Position numbers and translations under genes: made by a program. Below are positions 1-11,315 of a stretch of 64,000 nt of DNA, in pieces. Under the pieces are notes generated by a model. It ran no database searches, was not told where the DNA came from, and saw only the letters and a program-made list of their open reading frames with translations. The DNA lies in contig WTXD01000006.1 in assembly GCA_022496205.1 (NCBI GenBank), positions 1-64,000 on the forward strand. The letters run 5' to 3'. The stretch comes from Gloeopeniophorella convolvens. Its lineage: Eukaryota; Basidiomycota; Agaricomycetes; Russulales. Each line of letters begins with the position of its first letter. The first letter of the stretch is position 1.

Positions 1-1688
1 AACACGAAAGCCCGTGCGTGAGCTTGGTGCTTCGGTCAAAAGTGCGTACATGAGCCATTTGCAGGTAGTTGTGCGACCGCTGCTGCGTCAGAGTTGTCGG
101 AAGCGCATACGTCAGGCTCAAGCAAAGGCTTAAGAATAAAGATGTTGCAACTGGTGCTCGCTGGAGGGCTACGAGAGGGAGGTGGTCTGGTGATAGCGGT
201 TTCCCGTGTGCCATTCGGAGATGGGGCGAGTGCTGAGACGCTTGAGAGAGTATAACGTTTGTGCCGCCTAAGCCCGCTTGTAGACGCTTGTAGCTTTCAG
301 CGATGAAAATAGTCACAATGGCTGAGGAGAAACCTGCCTGTGCGGGCCAATGCTGAGTGTAGGTGACAGGTGGAAAAGGGGACCGACCACAAACATAAGG
401 ATCCCATCCGCATCACTCTTCCACGTTTCGCCAATTCCTTGCCATACTCCTCGGATTTCTTCAGAACAAAAGGCCAGAACTCGTTCTCCAGATTGGACGG
501 GCTGCTACTATACATCTCCAATGCCTTGGTCGGGATGCGAGGTCACGTACATGTCTGCAAGTAGATCTAACAAGTTCAGCATTGTGGAAGTAATGCTACA
601 TTTTCTTGCTCACTTTCAGGCTTCTGCGCTCTCTCGCTTACCACTTTGCCTTGGCTCTGTGGTAGAAGCGGGAGGGAACATACATGGAAGTCCAAAGTCG
701 CTGAAACCGAGGACGATCGTTAGAATCAATCTGGCACCACCGTCATCAGATCATGGTGGTCAACTTGAACTTCTCGGAATCTTCTCACCTGCTCGAAGGC
801 ATGAACACGGATCCGAGTACTCTTGAATTAGTGGGGATTACTGAGACTCCAACGAGGCCAGGTGTGTAGCTGCATCCTTCTCAACCACGGCACTGGCGGG
901 CGATAATCATTTCTTCTTAGCCGACCAATGTGAGGGTCACCGAGAAGTGTCCAGCAGGTGGTTGCAATATCTTGCCCGCGAAGCATGATAAAGAACTGGT
1001 TGAGATGTGGAAGAGCGATTCTCACGGGAACTTCGTATTTGTGAGTCGGGAGGCTCTGCGTGCAGCCGTAGCAACGTGGTGGTAGAGAAGACAGCCGGTG
1101 ACTGGATCTCGATGAACTTGTCTGACATACTTATGTACGCATTTTCGGGACATGGCTGAAGATGGCTTCCTGCGAGGCAAAGGGCAGATAATAATGCATT
1201 TTCTCATTCTGTAGTATATATTTAATATATAGCTTCAGAGGGACCTGGTTCTTGGCCCGTGGATGCACAAATCGGATCAGTATGACTCGGGTGGTGAAGC
1301 AAGCAACAGCTCGGGCCGGGCCGGGCCGGGCTAGTCTCCGTAACACTGGACTGGCCAGGTGAAGACAGTCGTTCGCATGTACGAGTACTCAACGAGTACT
1401 TACCGGACCAGACATCGTTGCACGCGTTTCATGGTTTTCTGAAAGCGCAGTAACCCCCGAAGATTGAGTCGGCTCGTCTCCGACGCAGCCAACACAACAG
1501 CAACCAACCAACACTCAGTATCCATTACGAGTCATTACCAGAGTAATTACCCTCTGAGTCACTGCACTGGATTACTCACTAATCGAGCCATGCATAGGTT
1601 TTCGTCCCCCCAGGACACCGGAAAGACAAATTGTCTGGAATATGAATAGAAGGGGTGGGTCGACCCCCCTTCTTCTAGTCTAAGTGAC
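1..1688. other. Gene-poor left edge, no confident gene
   Basis: I see no gene here that I can defend. The stretch holds a short GGGCC-type tandem at about 1315-1331, a weakly protein-like minus-strand segment listed separately, and a near-perfect 26-bp palindrome at 1648-1673 that lies just before the truncated membrane-protein copy. Short open frames exist on both strands but lack recognisable motifs. Confidence 0.5.
770..1140 (-). pseudogene. Possible F-box/LRR-like remnant
   Basis: Two overlapping minus-strand frames read like the leucine-rich C-terminal half common in agaricomycete F-box proteins. One contains the string IALPHLNQFFIML, and a later segment resembles the strand-turn ending of those proteins (EQVRRFREVQV). 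The two segments are in different frames, no F-box is present, and no start or full-length frame can be built. It may be a decayed gene fragment or chance. The call is a resemblance only, with no diagnostic motif. Confidence 0.2.
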
Positions 1689-2219
1689 AGGCATTTCCTA
1701 CGATCGCTCATGGGAAAGAGCACTCCGAAAACCAGAGCGGAGAAGGCGCTCGCGTTTCTGATCGAATCAGGTGTCATATACCTCTGCATTTGGGTGCGCC
1801 GAACGGCGGCCATGGCTACCTCACACATCGACTGACGCCCGGGTGCGCGCAGGTAGCATATCTCGTTGTGAGATGCACGTCTCTAGGCGGGCTGCTCATA
1901 CTCAACGCCGTCATCGTCGACATTATCGTACGCTCTTTCTAGTCTTTTATCGACCATACGGGGGGCCAACATCTGTTACTAGGGCATATACCCCGCTGTC
2001 ATCGTGGTCGTGGTCTCCATGCGACTCAGCATCGCCGATGTGTTGTCACGCCTAAGCCGCTCTGAGCCGCTTGCGTTGCCTACACCTATCGTGTTCGTGT
2101 CGCGATCTCTGCAGCCAGAATCGTTGGACAACAGCACCTCCGACTCCCCCGACATCGCATCATCTCACGGAAGTATGTCATCGCTAGCACGCACACCAAT
2201 ACTCATCACCAAATAAAAG
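1689..2219 (+). pseudogene. Truncated copy of the seven-helix membrane-protein family (copy A)
   Basis: The plus strand encodes the last third of the same family found at 52.8-54.1 kb and 57.4-58.8 kb. It starts abruptly at the loop and helix reading SLMGKSTPKTRAEKALAFL, continues through the helix LIESGVIYLCIW, a splice-like junction, a degraded helix, and the final exon beginning GIYPAVIVVVVSMRLS. It ends in a Ser/Thr/Pro-rich tail with a stop at about 2217-2219. The first helices and the start are absent, so this is a 5'-truncated fragment. Its homology to copy B begins at about 1689, right after a palindrome at 1648-1673. The opposite orientation to copies B-D and the adjacent HDAC-tail fragment suggest a segmental duplication. 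Confidence 0.75.
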
Positions 2220-2354
2220 GTCGTCCAATCTCGCATCCACCTTGCACCTGGAGATCGACTAAGTAGAAGCGAACGTCCGTATAGGACCAGCCCAATCACA
2301 AGTACAAAATACCGGACGTTGGTTGTGATGCATGCGGTCTACCCCTAACCGCGT

Positions 2355-2530
2355 TTGCTTCGGAATGGCGTGCGGAAGATTCTTCGTTACAGCGGACGGC
2401 GACATCTAAGATTCGGTGGCTTCGAGTCCGACGATGAGCTAGAGATGACCCCTGCCACACTCCTGCCCAAAGATTTACACGGCCAGGGGCGCCTACGACG
2501 TGCTAGGCGAAATGAAACGAGGACGATGGC
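2355..2530 (-). pseudogene. Decayed duplicate of the HDAC C-terminal exon (copy A)
   Basis: This segment aligns by eye with the 3' end of the intact deacetylase gene at about 3013-3240, in the same orientation. Both begin with a GAAT..CG.GCGG.AG.TTCTTCGT pattern, share GGCGACA and GAGTCCGACGA blocks in register, and keep a G(C/G)GAAATGAA-like block at the far end. Stops and indels break the frame. A second decayed copy at 52442-52640 is more similar to this one than either is to the gene, which fits one duplication followed by a further copy. It lies just downstream of membrane-gene fragment A, in convergent orientation. Confidence 0.65.
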
Positions 2531-2988
2531 ACAACTCCGCGGCAGCCCGCGATGCCATGTGCCCTATTGTGGAAGTCTATATGTTGTGACCCTGTGAGGC
2601 ATTCTTGTGTGGTGAAGACCAAGGTGTGTTCACATTTTCACCTTGTGCTGAGACGGAGTATAGGTATAGTAAGCGCGTACATTCGAAGTGAGTGTATCCG
2701 ATGCTAAAGACATCGCACCCACCAGAAAGAGGCCATCGCAAGCAAACGAGCAAATCATCATCGCCAAATGAAGGATAGACTGGGGTCCTCAAAGCGTCCC
2801 TGTGCAACACGGGAGTTGATAGAGGCATTTATATCAGAACGCCTGGCCTAGATGCCGAATTAGTTTGGCCCAATCGAAAATACAGTATACCAGAAATTCA
2901 ATAGTCACAGAGCACATAGACTCGACTACATACGTCTACTTCGCAATCGTACAAGGGAATCCACCAGGCACGCCTGCGCAGGGGGACC
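2531..2988. other. Intergenic stretch downstream of the HDAC gene
   Basis: No gene is visible. The stretch is presumably the 3' flank and terminator of the deacetylase gene plus unassigned sequence between it and its decayed duplicate. Short open frames show no family motifs. Confidence 0.5.
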
Positions 2989-5144
2989 CTAAGCCTCTGG
3001 CCGTGGTCCGACCTTCAGAATAACGCGCGGGAGCTTCTTCGTCGCAGTGGGCGGCGACACCTCGGACTCAGTCGACCCAGAGTCCGACGACGCGCTGGCA
3101 ACGACTCCCGCCGCACGGCTCTGCGCCGCCGTCTTCTTCCCGCGCGGCGACGCACCGGGCTTGGTGGACGGGCCTTGACCAACGGGCCTGCGCTCGCGCA
3201 GCGTCCGCGTACTGGGCGGGATGAACGCGTTACGGCCGGACGACGGCTCCGCGCCCGCAGGGTCGAGGCGCGCGAGCAACGCAGCGGTGCGGTCGAACCA
3301 TGCCGGGGGCGGCGCGTCCGGGGGTGCGCCGAGCGACGTCTTCGGCCTGCGCCGCTTCTTCGCCAGCCTTTCCAGCTACGTACAGAGAAGTACCACGTCA
3401 GCCACGGTCTTAAGCCGCTCAGAGGCCCCGCGCACACGAGTTGTCTTACCATTTCGACATTCTCGACGGACCACCACGCGTGCCGAGACTCGTCCCGCTC
3501 TGAGATGCGCTCGCCGTCCGCGAGGCCCGCCAGGTGTGCCAGCGCGCCGCTGAGCAACGCGCGGTCGTTGTACCCGCCCTCGAGCACGCTCACGACGCGG
3601 CCGCGTGCCCACTGGTCGGCAAAGGCACACACGTCCTGTGTGAAGCGATAGAAGAACGCCGTGGGCACCTTACGGCCATGCCGTGACATCGACGGCGTTT
3701 CGTGCTCCGAGGCATCAAAGCCGGCACTGGCGAAGGCGTAAAGTTAGGGTCCGAGGCGATAAGCAGGTGCACGGACGGGCTTGCCTAATAAACACGACCA
3801 CATCGTCTGCGGGGCCGCCCGTGTTTTGAATGAAGTCTTCGGCCTTGCGCAGGAGCCTACTGTATGCGCCTCGGTAGAGCACGTCCCAGAATTGTTCCTC
3901 GGACTCGAAGGGCTCGAGGTGGACGTTTTCGACGTGCTGACCGTGCGGCCCGTGGATGGAGACCGATGCAGCCTGAATCATATCTAGCTTCCCATCCTGC
4001 GCCGCCACCATCAGCCGCTGCTGTGCGCTCAGGCTCGGGTGCATCACCTCGCAGGGGAACGACAAGACGTCGTGCACCGAGCCGTAATAGACCTGGAGAC
4101 CTGGCTTCACGGGAGCCCCCGCCTCAGCCTCCAACTTGACCCGATACGTTTCCTCGTTGATTTGCCACGCGATGGACTGCGTTCCATTGCCTGTCGACAA
4201 AAGTGTTCGTATATGGATAAAGTACACAAAGCGGCACGTACCGTGGTGCAGGTCGATGTCCAGGATCACGACGCGCATGACCCCGTGTTTCAGGTGTGCT
4301 GAGCAGGACAGACGTCTCAGACCGCGAGAGGTTCGATCAGAACGACGTTGGAGTGCTCACCATGTGCAGCACCGACGGCCACGTTGTTGACGAAGCAGAA
4401 GCCGCAGGGAGTGTCTTCCCCGCAGTGGTGACCGGGCGGTCTCACGGCGACAAAGGCTCTGCGCGGCGGATCGGGCGATCGGGCTTTAGATGGCTCCAGA
4501 ACAGCATCGACTGCTTCGCAGACGGTGCCCAGAGCTCCTTGAATTGCGTCCACTGACGTGGGACACACTGTGAGCCGAATAAGTTCCCCTCAATTGCGCA
4601 AGACGAAGCATGCATTACTGTATAGATCGCCCTGAGGAAGCCCTTCAGGGATCTCGGATTGGCCACTCTCAATATTCTTTGCGCTTTCTCGTGCCCACGA
4701 GACCAGCTTCTCGAGGTAGACATCCCCGTCGACGTCGCCGTGGATGTACTTCACAGCGGGACTATGGAGGATATCAACCTTGGCGGAGCTCTGGACCACT
4801 TTGATCGGGAAATCGTTGGGCAGAGAGAGACCCGAAGAGTCCGAGTCCAGCTTGAGCTTCTCGACGGCCTCAACGAGAGAGTCTGCGAGATCTTGGTCTT
4901 CCGACGTTCCCGTACCGGTACCCTTGGCGGGTGCCGGAACAGGATGTATTTCTTCCAAGTGAGATATAGCAGCACAGACCCCGATCTTGACAGCGCGCAG
5001 CCGTTGTGGCCGCTCAAAGATATGTGAGGAGTCTCGCGTCCGGATATATTGGTGCTCGAGGCAAGCATCCTGCAGGAAGACGGTCGCGACGGCCCGGTCA
5101 GCACGCGTCGGTGGAGCGGGAACCGTTGACGTTGGGGGATCCAT
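2989..5144 (-). CDS. HOS3: Histone deacetylase, class II Hos3 type
   Basis: A zinc-dependent lysine deacetylase split by several short introns. The protein starts MDPPTSTVPAPPTRADRAVA and carries the diagnostic catalytic blocks in order: RPPGHHCGED (tandem histidines), CGFCFVNNVAVGAAH, ILDIDLHHGNGTQ (metal ligand Asp and charge-relay His), SAGFDASEHE (metal ligand Asp) and SVLEGGYN near the C-terminal end of the fold. Exon 1 joins exon 2 through an intron that converts DLY to DLYMCPTSVDAIQGAL. The Hos3 family deacetylates histones, and in yeast Hos3 also acts at the bud neck and nuclear pore. After the catalytic domain comes a basic, Ser/Thr-rich tail of roughly 100 residues ending in LPRVILKVGPRPEA. 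The gene is divergent from the CTK2-like gene. The tail exon has two decayed copies elsewhere in the window. All catalytic residues are present, so it looks functional. Confidence 0.93.
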
Positions 5145-5461
5145 CTAAGAGGCTTTCTGTATTTTCCGCTGCTTAGAAATCTTCACAGTTTCGCTCCGGA
5201 ATGCCTTGGGAGGGGCGCGGGGGGCAGCTCGCGCGACGCGCTGAAAGTTGAAATTGAATTCTGACCTATTGCCATGGAGCTCGCGTCAAGACATTGCCAA
5301 ACGCGTCCGTGTCTGTTTGTGCATGCTGTGGCCGCACGTGCAGCGCGCCCCGTGCGAACAACCTACCCTGATCGACCGCGACGCTCCTTATCAGATACCG
5401 GCCAGATGGACGCCTAACCAGCGAGTTGAACCCGGACGCGACCCGCGCTTGACTTTGGACT
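5145..5461. promoter_or_regulatory. Shared divergent promoter, HDAC / CTK2-like
   Basis: A 317-bp gap separates the start codons of two divergently transcribed genes, so it must hold both promoters and both 5' leaders. I see no clear TATA box. It contains several GC-rich blocks. The assignment is inferred from position. Confidence 0.55.
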
Positions 5462-6924
5462 ATGGCCATGGACACATTCTACAGGGAACCTGGGCCGGCG
5501 AACCAGCCTTCATCGTACACCCAGCACCACCGCCCATACTTTGCGCCGTTTGACGTCGTGCGTCTCTCAGAGAAGCAGCGCGGGAAGTTGTCCACGTCTC
5601 AAGAGGAAAAGGCGAGGCAACAGGCGTGTGGCTTCATCGAATCCGTCGGGGCCAAAATTGGCTTGTGAGCACCTGCACTTGCTCACTCTCGGGGGTGAAT
5701 TCATAGTCCGTCTTTCTTGTAGTCCCCGGAAGACCATCGCGACCGCGCAGAACCTATACCACAGGTTCCACCTCTTCTTCCCGCGTAAGGACTTTGGCTA
5801 CCATGCACGTCTGCCCTTAGTTGCCCATTGCTGCTTTATTGACTCCGCGACAGGACGTATCGCTGGCGTCCCTCTACGTATCTTCAAAGATGCACGACAC
5901 CCTCAAGAAACCCCGGGAGATCATCATGGCCTCGTACACCGTGCGCTTCCCAGAGCAGGCCGCAAAGTCCAAGTCGATTGTTGGGGAGATCGACATGGAC
6001 CCTGCTGTACGTCGTCAAGCAACCCCGTGTTCCTCGCCATCGGCTGATGTCGAGACAGGTCATCGAGCAGGACCGGCAGCGGCTGCTCGCTGTCGAGCGG
6101 CTGATCGTCGAGCTCATCTGCTTCAACTTTACGTCGCGCATGCCCTTCCCGTACGTGATCAAGGCCGGCAGAGAGCTCAAAGGTCCGCATTGCATGTCCC
6201 TGGAACTTCTGACGCCCCTCCTGACGACGAGCCGTGCAACAGCGTCGAAACGCCTGACGAAGCTTGCGTGGCGCCTGACGATAGACAGGCAAGTCAACCA
6301 AGCCATCCTGTCGACATGCGGCCCTGGCTCACTATACCCACGCACAGCCAGCGGACACTAGTAGCATTGCAATACCCCCCGCACGTCGTGTCCATCGCGT
6401 GCCTCTACCTCGCCGCGCTGCTCTCCACCTTTGAGCAGACCGAGCCGCCGCGCCCGTCGCCCACGGGGTGCCGGAGCGACCACGAGATCGTGGCCCTACT
6501 GAGCGATCACGGGCCCTGGGAACGGCGCTTCCAGGCACAGGTCGACGACCTCGAAGGTGCGCCCCTCTCCCACTCCCGCTATGCGTGCTCACGCAAGAGG
6601 CGCCCAGCGATCGCGCATGCGCTGCTCGACCTGCTCCTCTCGCAGACGCAGGGCCCGTCGGCAAGCACGACACCCAGCACGCCGTCTTCGCCCTCGCCGC
6701 ACGTCCACGGCGCCCGCGCGCCCACTGCGGTGCCCGCGCCTGCGTCCTACACGTCGGACCAGTTGATGCGGCTCAAGATCGCGATGCGCGAGACGGAGCA
6801 CGCGCCGCGAAGCCGCACGCCGCTGCTCGGCGATGGGTACCACGACATGCCCGATGGCGCGGACGCGATCGGACGGAACGAGGGCACAGTGCGGTTCTTG
6901 TTCGGGCCTCACGGCGGGGCTTGA
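5462..6924 (+). CDS. CTK2: C-type cyclin, CTDK-I beta subunit (Ctk2-like)
   Basis: The predicted protein of about 370 residues has an N-terminal extension, then the cyclin box: GFPRKTIATAQNLYHRFHLF, FPRKDFGYHDVSLASLYVSS, KMHDTLKKPREIIMASY, AVERLIVELICFNFTSRMPF and VSIACLYLAALLSTFEQ. The KTIATAQ..YHRF and DV.LASLYVSSK..DT.KK.R patterns match the regulatory cyclin of RNA polymerase II C-terminal-domain kinase I, which phosphorylates the CTD during elongation. At least five exons are needed. One intron at 5805-5853 uses a GC donor (see findings). The C-terminus is low-complexity (Ser/Pro/Thr) and ends TVRFLFGPHGGA. ATG 5462 is preferred, and an in-frame ATG at 5468 is possible. It converges on the wax-synthase-like gene, 280 bp away. 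A cyclin K/T-like role cannot be excluded from sequence alone. Confidence 0.82.
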
Positions 6925-7204
6925 GTACTGGGTGGCCAATGGCGGTTGCGCATGCGCGCGGGCACTTGTACTGTATAGGTACTGCCTGTAATGGTACAAC
7001 AAGGTATGTGTATAGTGGATATGCGGGAGAGTGGGAGAGCAATGCTGGTGATACACAATGAGAGTAAGTGTGGTGGTGGTCGATTAATGGGCACATCTAC
7101 ACGTAGTGGGAGATTAAAGCAAGTTACGATATATCGGATGAGATGGCGGCGGCGGCGCGACATGGCGCGGCGCGTCGAGGCGGCGCATGACAGGATGGGG
7201 GAGG
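6925..7204. terminator. Convergent 3' region between two genes
   Basis: A 280-bp gap between stop codons of convergent genes, containing TGTATAGGTA, TGTATAGTGG and AT-rich runs compatible with polyadenylation signals in both directions. It is inferred from gene orientation only. Confidence 0.4.
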
Positions 7205-8644
7205 TCATGCCATGAGGCGGCGGAGGGCAGGGATGAGCAGCTGGCGCGCAGGGCTGATCTCCGGCGGAATGACAAACCCTCCTCCGAGCCCGCGTTTATG
7301 CCAGGCGTCAACTGCGAACAACAGAAAAACAGAAACCCCGTCAGTGACAATATTCCGCGGGCGCCACGCGTGAAACACGCACCGAGCGGCTGGCCGAGAA
7401 TGAGAATGTCAAAGTACACCCACAACCGGCCTAGGAACCCACCAACACGCCGACCCGTCGTCTTCCGCCAGATGCGCTCGCCGATGAGAGAACCGCCCTG
7501 CACGAGGAAGAAGACCGGGACGCGCCAGTCCCAATCGCGACCCATCGCGTAGATCGTGCACTCGTGGAAGAGCCCCGACGCGAGGAACGTGCCGAGCACG
7601 AGCCCGATGTTGCCCGCGAGCTTGCGCCCCGGGATGCCGCCAAAGACGAGGAATGTCTGCCGGAGTAGTTGGTGCCAGCGCTTGGCCCAGAACTCGTGGA
7701 GCGACTGCGCCGCCCACGGGTTGTCCATCACAGGTGGCCACGCGCTGGGCGAATGGCCGAGCGCGGCGACGGCGATGAGCGTGATGAGGTCGTAGACCAT
7801 GCCGAAGCCCGCGACGAGGGCAATGCCGGTGAGGACGTGGATGCCGGTCGAGACGAGGTAACGCGTGGCCACGGGCAGCGTCGGGAAGAATATGCTTCCG
7901 CCGAGGGGGTCGCCGACGCCGGGGATGAGCTTGATTGCCGCTTCAATGACGTCGAGGATGAAGAAGTTGACGAGGAACGAGTTGAACGTCGCGCGGAGGA
8001 AGGCCTTGCGCTCTTGCGGGCGGGTGGGCGGAGGCGTGTAGACGCCCTCGCCAAAGTCCCATCCGAGCCCGCGCATGGTGAACATGAGTTCGACGGCATC
8101 CTGGAGCCAGAGAGGGAGGAGCTTCGCGCATTGGCGATCCTTGGTGGATGCGTCTCCCGGCGCATCAGAGCCATCTTTGGCGGCAATGGCTGGGGTAGAC
8201 ATGGTGCCCGCGACGTCCTCGCCCTGCTTGTGGCGTCCGGTCCGCGCCATTGCCAAATCGATGCCCTTGCCGATGAGGACAAAGGAAAATAGAGCGGCTG
8301 CCCAGTTGAATACATTGTACCGGGGGTCGAGCCAGACATAACCATAGGATGAGTGGAGAGCGGTTGTGATAAGTGTGGGGAGCATCATCAGGCGGACGAT
8401 GTGGGTGTCGGGTCGCCGCACAAGGTAGGACATGAAAGTGTAGGGGATGAACTGGACTAGGGTGTACGGTGCAGTATGCCATGTTATGGGGATGCGGTCC
8501 TGCAGTGGTGGTACAAATGTGCGGAAGGCCTTGGCGGAGCTCCAGGCCAACCTGGTGCGAGAGAGGTCAGACGACAAAACAGTTCAAGTCGAGCACAGGG
8601 AGGACATACTCATCATACAAAGAGACAGTTGAGTTAGCAGCCAT
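7205..8644 (-). CDS. Wax-synthase-domain membrane protein (MBOAT-like acyltransferase)
   Basis: Three exons give an in-frame product of 436 residues: 8644-8610, 8551-7383 and 7311-7205, joined by GT-AG introns of 58 and 71 nt (1311 coding bases). The start is MAANSTVSLYDE, followed by many hydrophobic segments. The signature region reads PWAAQSLHEFWAKRWHQLLR and, about 40 residues later, FLASGLFHECTIYAMG. Trp-His in the first block and the membrane-embedded His in SGLFHE are the hallmark of the wax-synthase/MBOAT family. These enzymes O-acylate alcohols with acyl-CoA in the ER membrane. In basidiomycetes this family is expanded and substrates are mostly unknown, although some members acetylate secondary metabolites. 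No biosynthetic partner gene is adjacent. Confidence 0.85.
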
Positions 8645-9486
8645 GTCTAAGAGGAGAGAAAAGGAAGATGAGAGGAGCATCGCCGGGCTGCGACTCGCTG
8701 CTATAAGAGCAGAGCGGGGCGAGCGCTCGGAGATGGTAATCGCGCTGACACGCGGCTTCGGTTCCGTCATCACCCGCTCGGAATCCGTTCCTGCTCTTGC
8801 CTTGTTTGGCCGCGGCGGGCTCGGCTCACGGCCCATCTCCCGATGGAGATGACGCACGCCGCTTCCGCCTCCGATGTCTCCTTTGCTCTTCGTCATCGCT
8901 CTAGCGTCCTACCTTGGTCCCACCCCTCTCCGCCTCAACTACTGCAGCAGCGGTAGCCCACACCGCGGCGGAGCATCTCTATCCGCTATTCTTAGCCCGC
9001 CGCACTTTTCTCAGACAACCTGACCCGCCAAGGTCGCCGCGCAACTATCCATCAATTTCAGCAAATAAGCAGCGTCATGGTCCCGCTCTCGCTGACACGC
9101 CTCGTCTGAATATTCTGCCTTGGGGGTCTCGTGTATCTTTTGATGACTCAGATGGTTACACTCTGCCCCTTTTCCACTTCGCAAACACCCACCGACCCCC
9201 GTACCACCCACCGACCACGACCACGAACGACCCAACAATACCGGCTCCAATATACCCCGAGTCATCATTCGTCTGTAACACGCATAGACACACCTGGTCA
9301 GCCGGTTTGGCCACATCACCTCATCAAGCGCATACCTTTGCCCAGAACCTCCACCACTTTCCCGCCAGGCCCTGGTCATTTTCTGCAGCTGCGCTGCATT
9401 GCGTACAATTGTCCCCGACCAGCCCCATCACCGTAATCAACGAGATGCTACGGCAGCGAGTGCTCCTTCAGCACCATGTCCCGGTT
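8645..9486. promoter_or_regulatory. Promoter of the wax-synthase-like gene and 3' flank of the Ni/Co transporter
   Basis: An 842-bp gene-free interval between two minus-strand genes. The part next to 8645 is expected to carry the wax-synthase-like promoter. The plus-strand sequence 8900-9430 is C/T- and CCACC-rich with no recognisable gene. Confidence 0.45.
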
Positions 9487-11315
9487 TCATGAAAGTAACG
9501 CCCACCTGAACGCAACAACAATGCTCATCAGGGTGAGCACGATGCTCAGCCCGGACATCATGTTCCGCCTCACAGTCGTCTTCCTCTCTGCATTCTCTCG
9601 GATCTCCCTCACCGTCGCGTCCTGCACCACGACTTCGGCTTGACCTTTCTTACCTCGGTCTGGATATGCACTCTGTTCGAATGGCTGGCTTAATCCAGGC
9701 TCCGAGTCTATAAGGAGGCGCCCCTGCGGATCGTCGCTGCGCGCATCGGGGAGACACGGCACCGCGGCATTTGCTGTGGCCACTGCTCCGAATGTCACAT
9801 CCGGACGGTCCGGCTCATCCATGTCTGGGCGTTCAAAAAGGCGAAACCGACGCTCGGGAAATCCGGAATATGAATAGAGCATAAGGATAGAGTCCACCGA
9901 GTCGAGGAGTGTCATTCCGGCTGTAAAGAGCAACTGGCCGGCAACTTGGTCGGGGTATCAAATCACAACGCAAAGGTGCGCACGGGTAAGATGACGATGT
10001 CCGCCGCTGGGATGCCCTTCCCATCTGCGCCTTTCTTTGCGAGCGCGGACACAGCTAGGAGCGCGATGGATGACGCAGTGTCAAACCCTGAGAACGGGTC
10101 AGTCATGCTCGCCTTTGCGAAGTCGGCTTTTCTCACCGAAACCAAACAGCACGCCGACAGGGTACATCTAAGCCGATCTTAGGATTGTAACGAAAAAAAC
10201 TCACAATACACACCTTCCAGGGACGGTCCACGAATCTGACGACAGGTCCAAGGATTTTCATCATTATGGTGTTATTGTACGCCCCGTCATCTTCCAGCTC
10301 GTCTTCCAATTCGGTGGGCTGTTCTCCACGAGCTAATTGCTGCTCTCTGCGCTTCTCGTTCTTTGGCTTCGGTCAGCAAGCTACCTCTAGGGTTATATGA
10401 CTCCCACCTGACTCCGCTTCCGGAGGATTCTGTGAAGGATGATGGAGTTTGCGAGGCCCACTATGAACAAGAAGCCAGCGCTGACGGATGACCCTGTATG
10501 GATATCACGTTAACCTCCTTGACATCGTAGGACACTGCATCGAAGACAGACCGACGATGCCGCCCACCTGTCCAACGCCCCCGATCTTATCGGCGACGCC
10601 GGTGCTGATGGCAATGGCGATATTCTATGGCATCCATTCACCCCAGGGAAACTTAGGATGGGGATATGCGTCGTTACTTACGACTACGATGACGATAGTG
10701 CTGTGCCCCAGCGAGAAGAACAGGCCACATGTGACTGGGAGTTGTCCGAGACTTATCAGACCTCTAGTTGCGTTATCAATGGCACTGTTGGGAGCTTAGC
10801 ATCGAGGAAGAGACCGTGAATGCGAGTATTTTGTTCGCTAAGCACTAGACGGAGCAAGGATTAGGACTGCACGGAAACATGATGGAAATGTCATACCTCC
10901 TTTACCTGATGTGGTCCGCGTCGAGAGCTGAAGGGCACATTTTCAGACATCGCCGTTTCAAGTGGCGCACTGATGCCTATTACCATGTCTCAACCCAATC
11001 GTCTAAGGTAAAACGGAGTTTACAGCGCGCATTCCCCGAGCACAGCACGGACACACGTACCCATGCCAGAAGTGCGAGGCTCAGGATCGGCTGTCTGTCC
11101 TTATGTCCGCCAAATAAGATGCCGGCGACGACCCAGCAGATTGCGTTGGTGAGCAGCTCGGCGCCGATAAGGAGGGCGGAGCGTCCGAAGAGCGTCAGGC
11201 GGCGCCCGCCGCGGCGATAGCGCCGCGGGGGCGCGCGGGGCGCGCCGTCCATCTCCGCGCCGCTACGCGAGGGCGGTGCTGGGGTGCTGCTGCCAGTGGG
11301 GAGGGCAGAGCTCAT
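9487..11315 (-). CDS. High-affinity nickel/cobalt transporter (NiCoT family)
   Basis: A multi-exon minus-strand gene. The N-terminus, MSSALPTGSSTPAPPSRSG, leads to a first helix, LLIGAELLTNAICWVVAGIL. The selectivity signature is assembled from exon ends as LDADHI followed by AIDNATRGLISLGQ, the HX4DH-type and IDN.TR signature of NiCoT permeases. Next come PVTCGLFFSLGHSTIVIVV, an acidic cytoplasmic loop (TELEDELEDDGAYNNTIM), GFDTASSIALLAVSALAKKG, the periplasm-facing LFTAGMTLLDSVDSILMLY, and a last helix ending FRWALLS. Such permeases import Ni2+ or Co2+ using the membrane potential, and in fungi they supply urease with nickel. The gene is divergent from the RasGEF gene. Exact borders of the small internal exons near 10.4-10.95 kb are uncertain. 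Confidence 0.85.

Noticed and set aside
3015..3689. Long minus-strand open frame of about 224 codons overlapping the HDAC 3' half
   Set aside because: Only its first third is the genuine HDAC frame; beyond the intron it reads arginine/proline-rich shadow sequence while the real HDAC exon continues in another frame.
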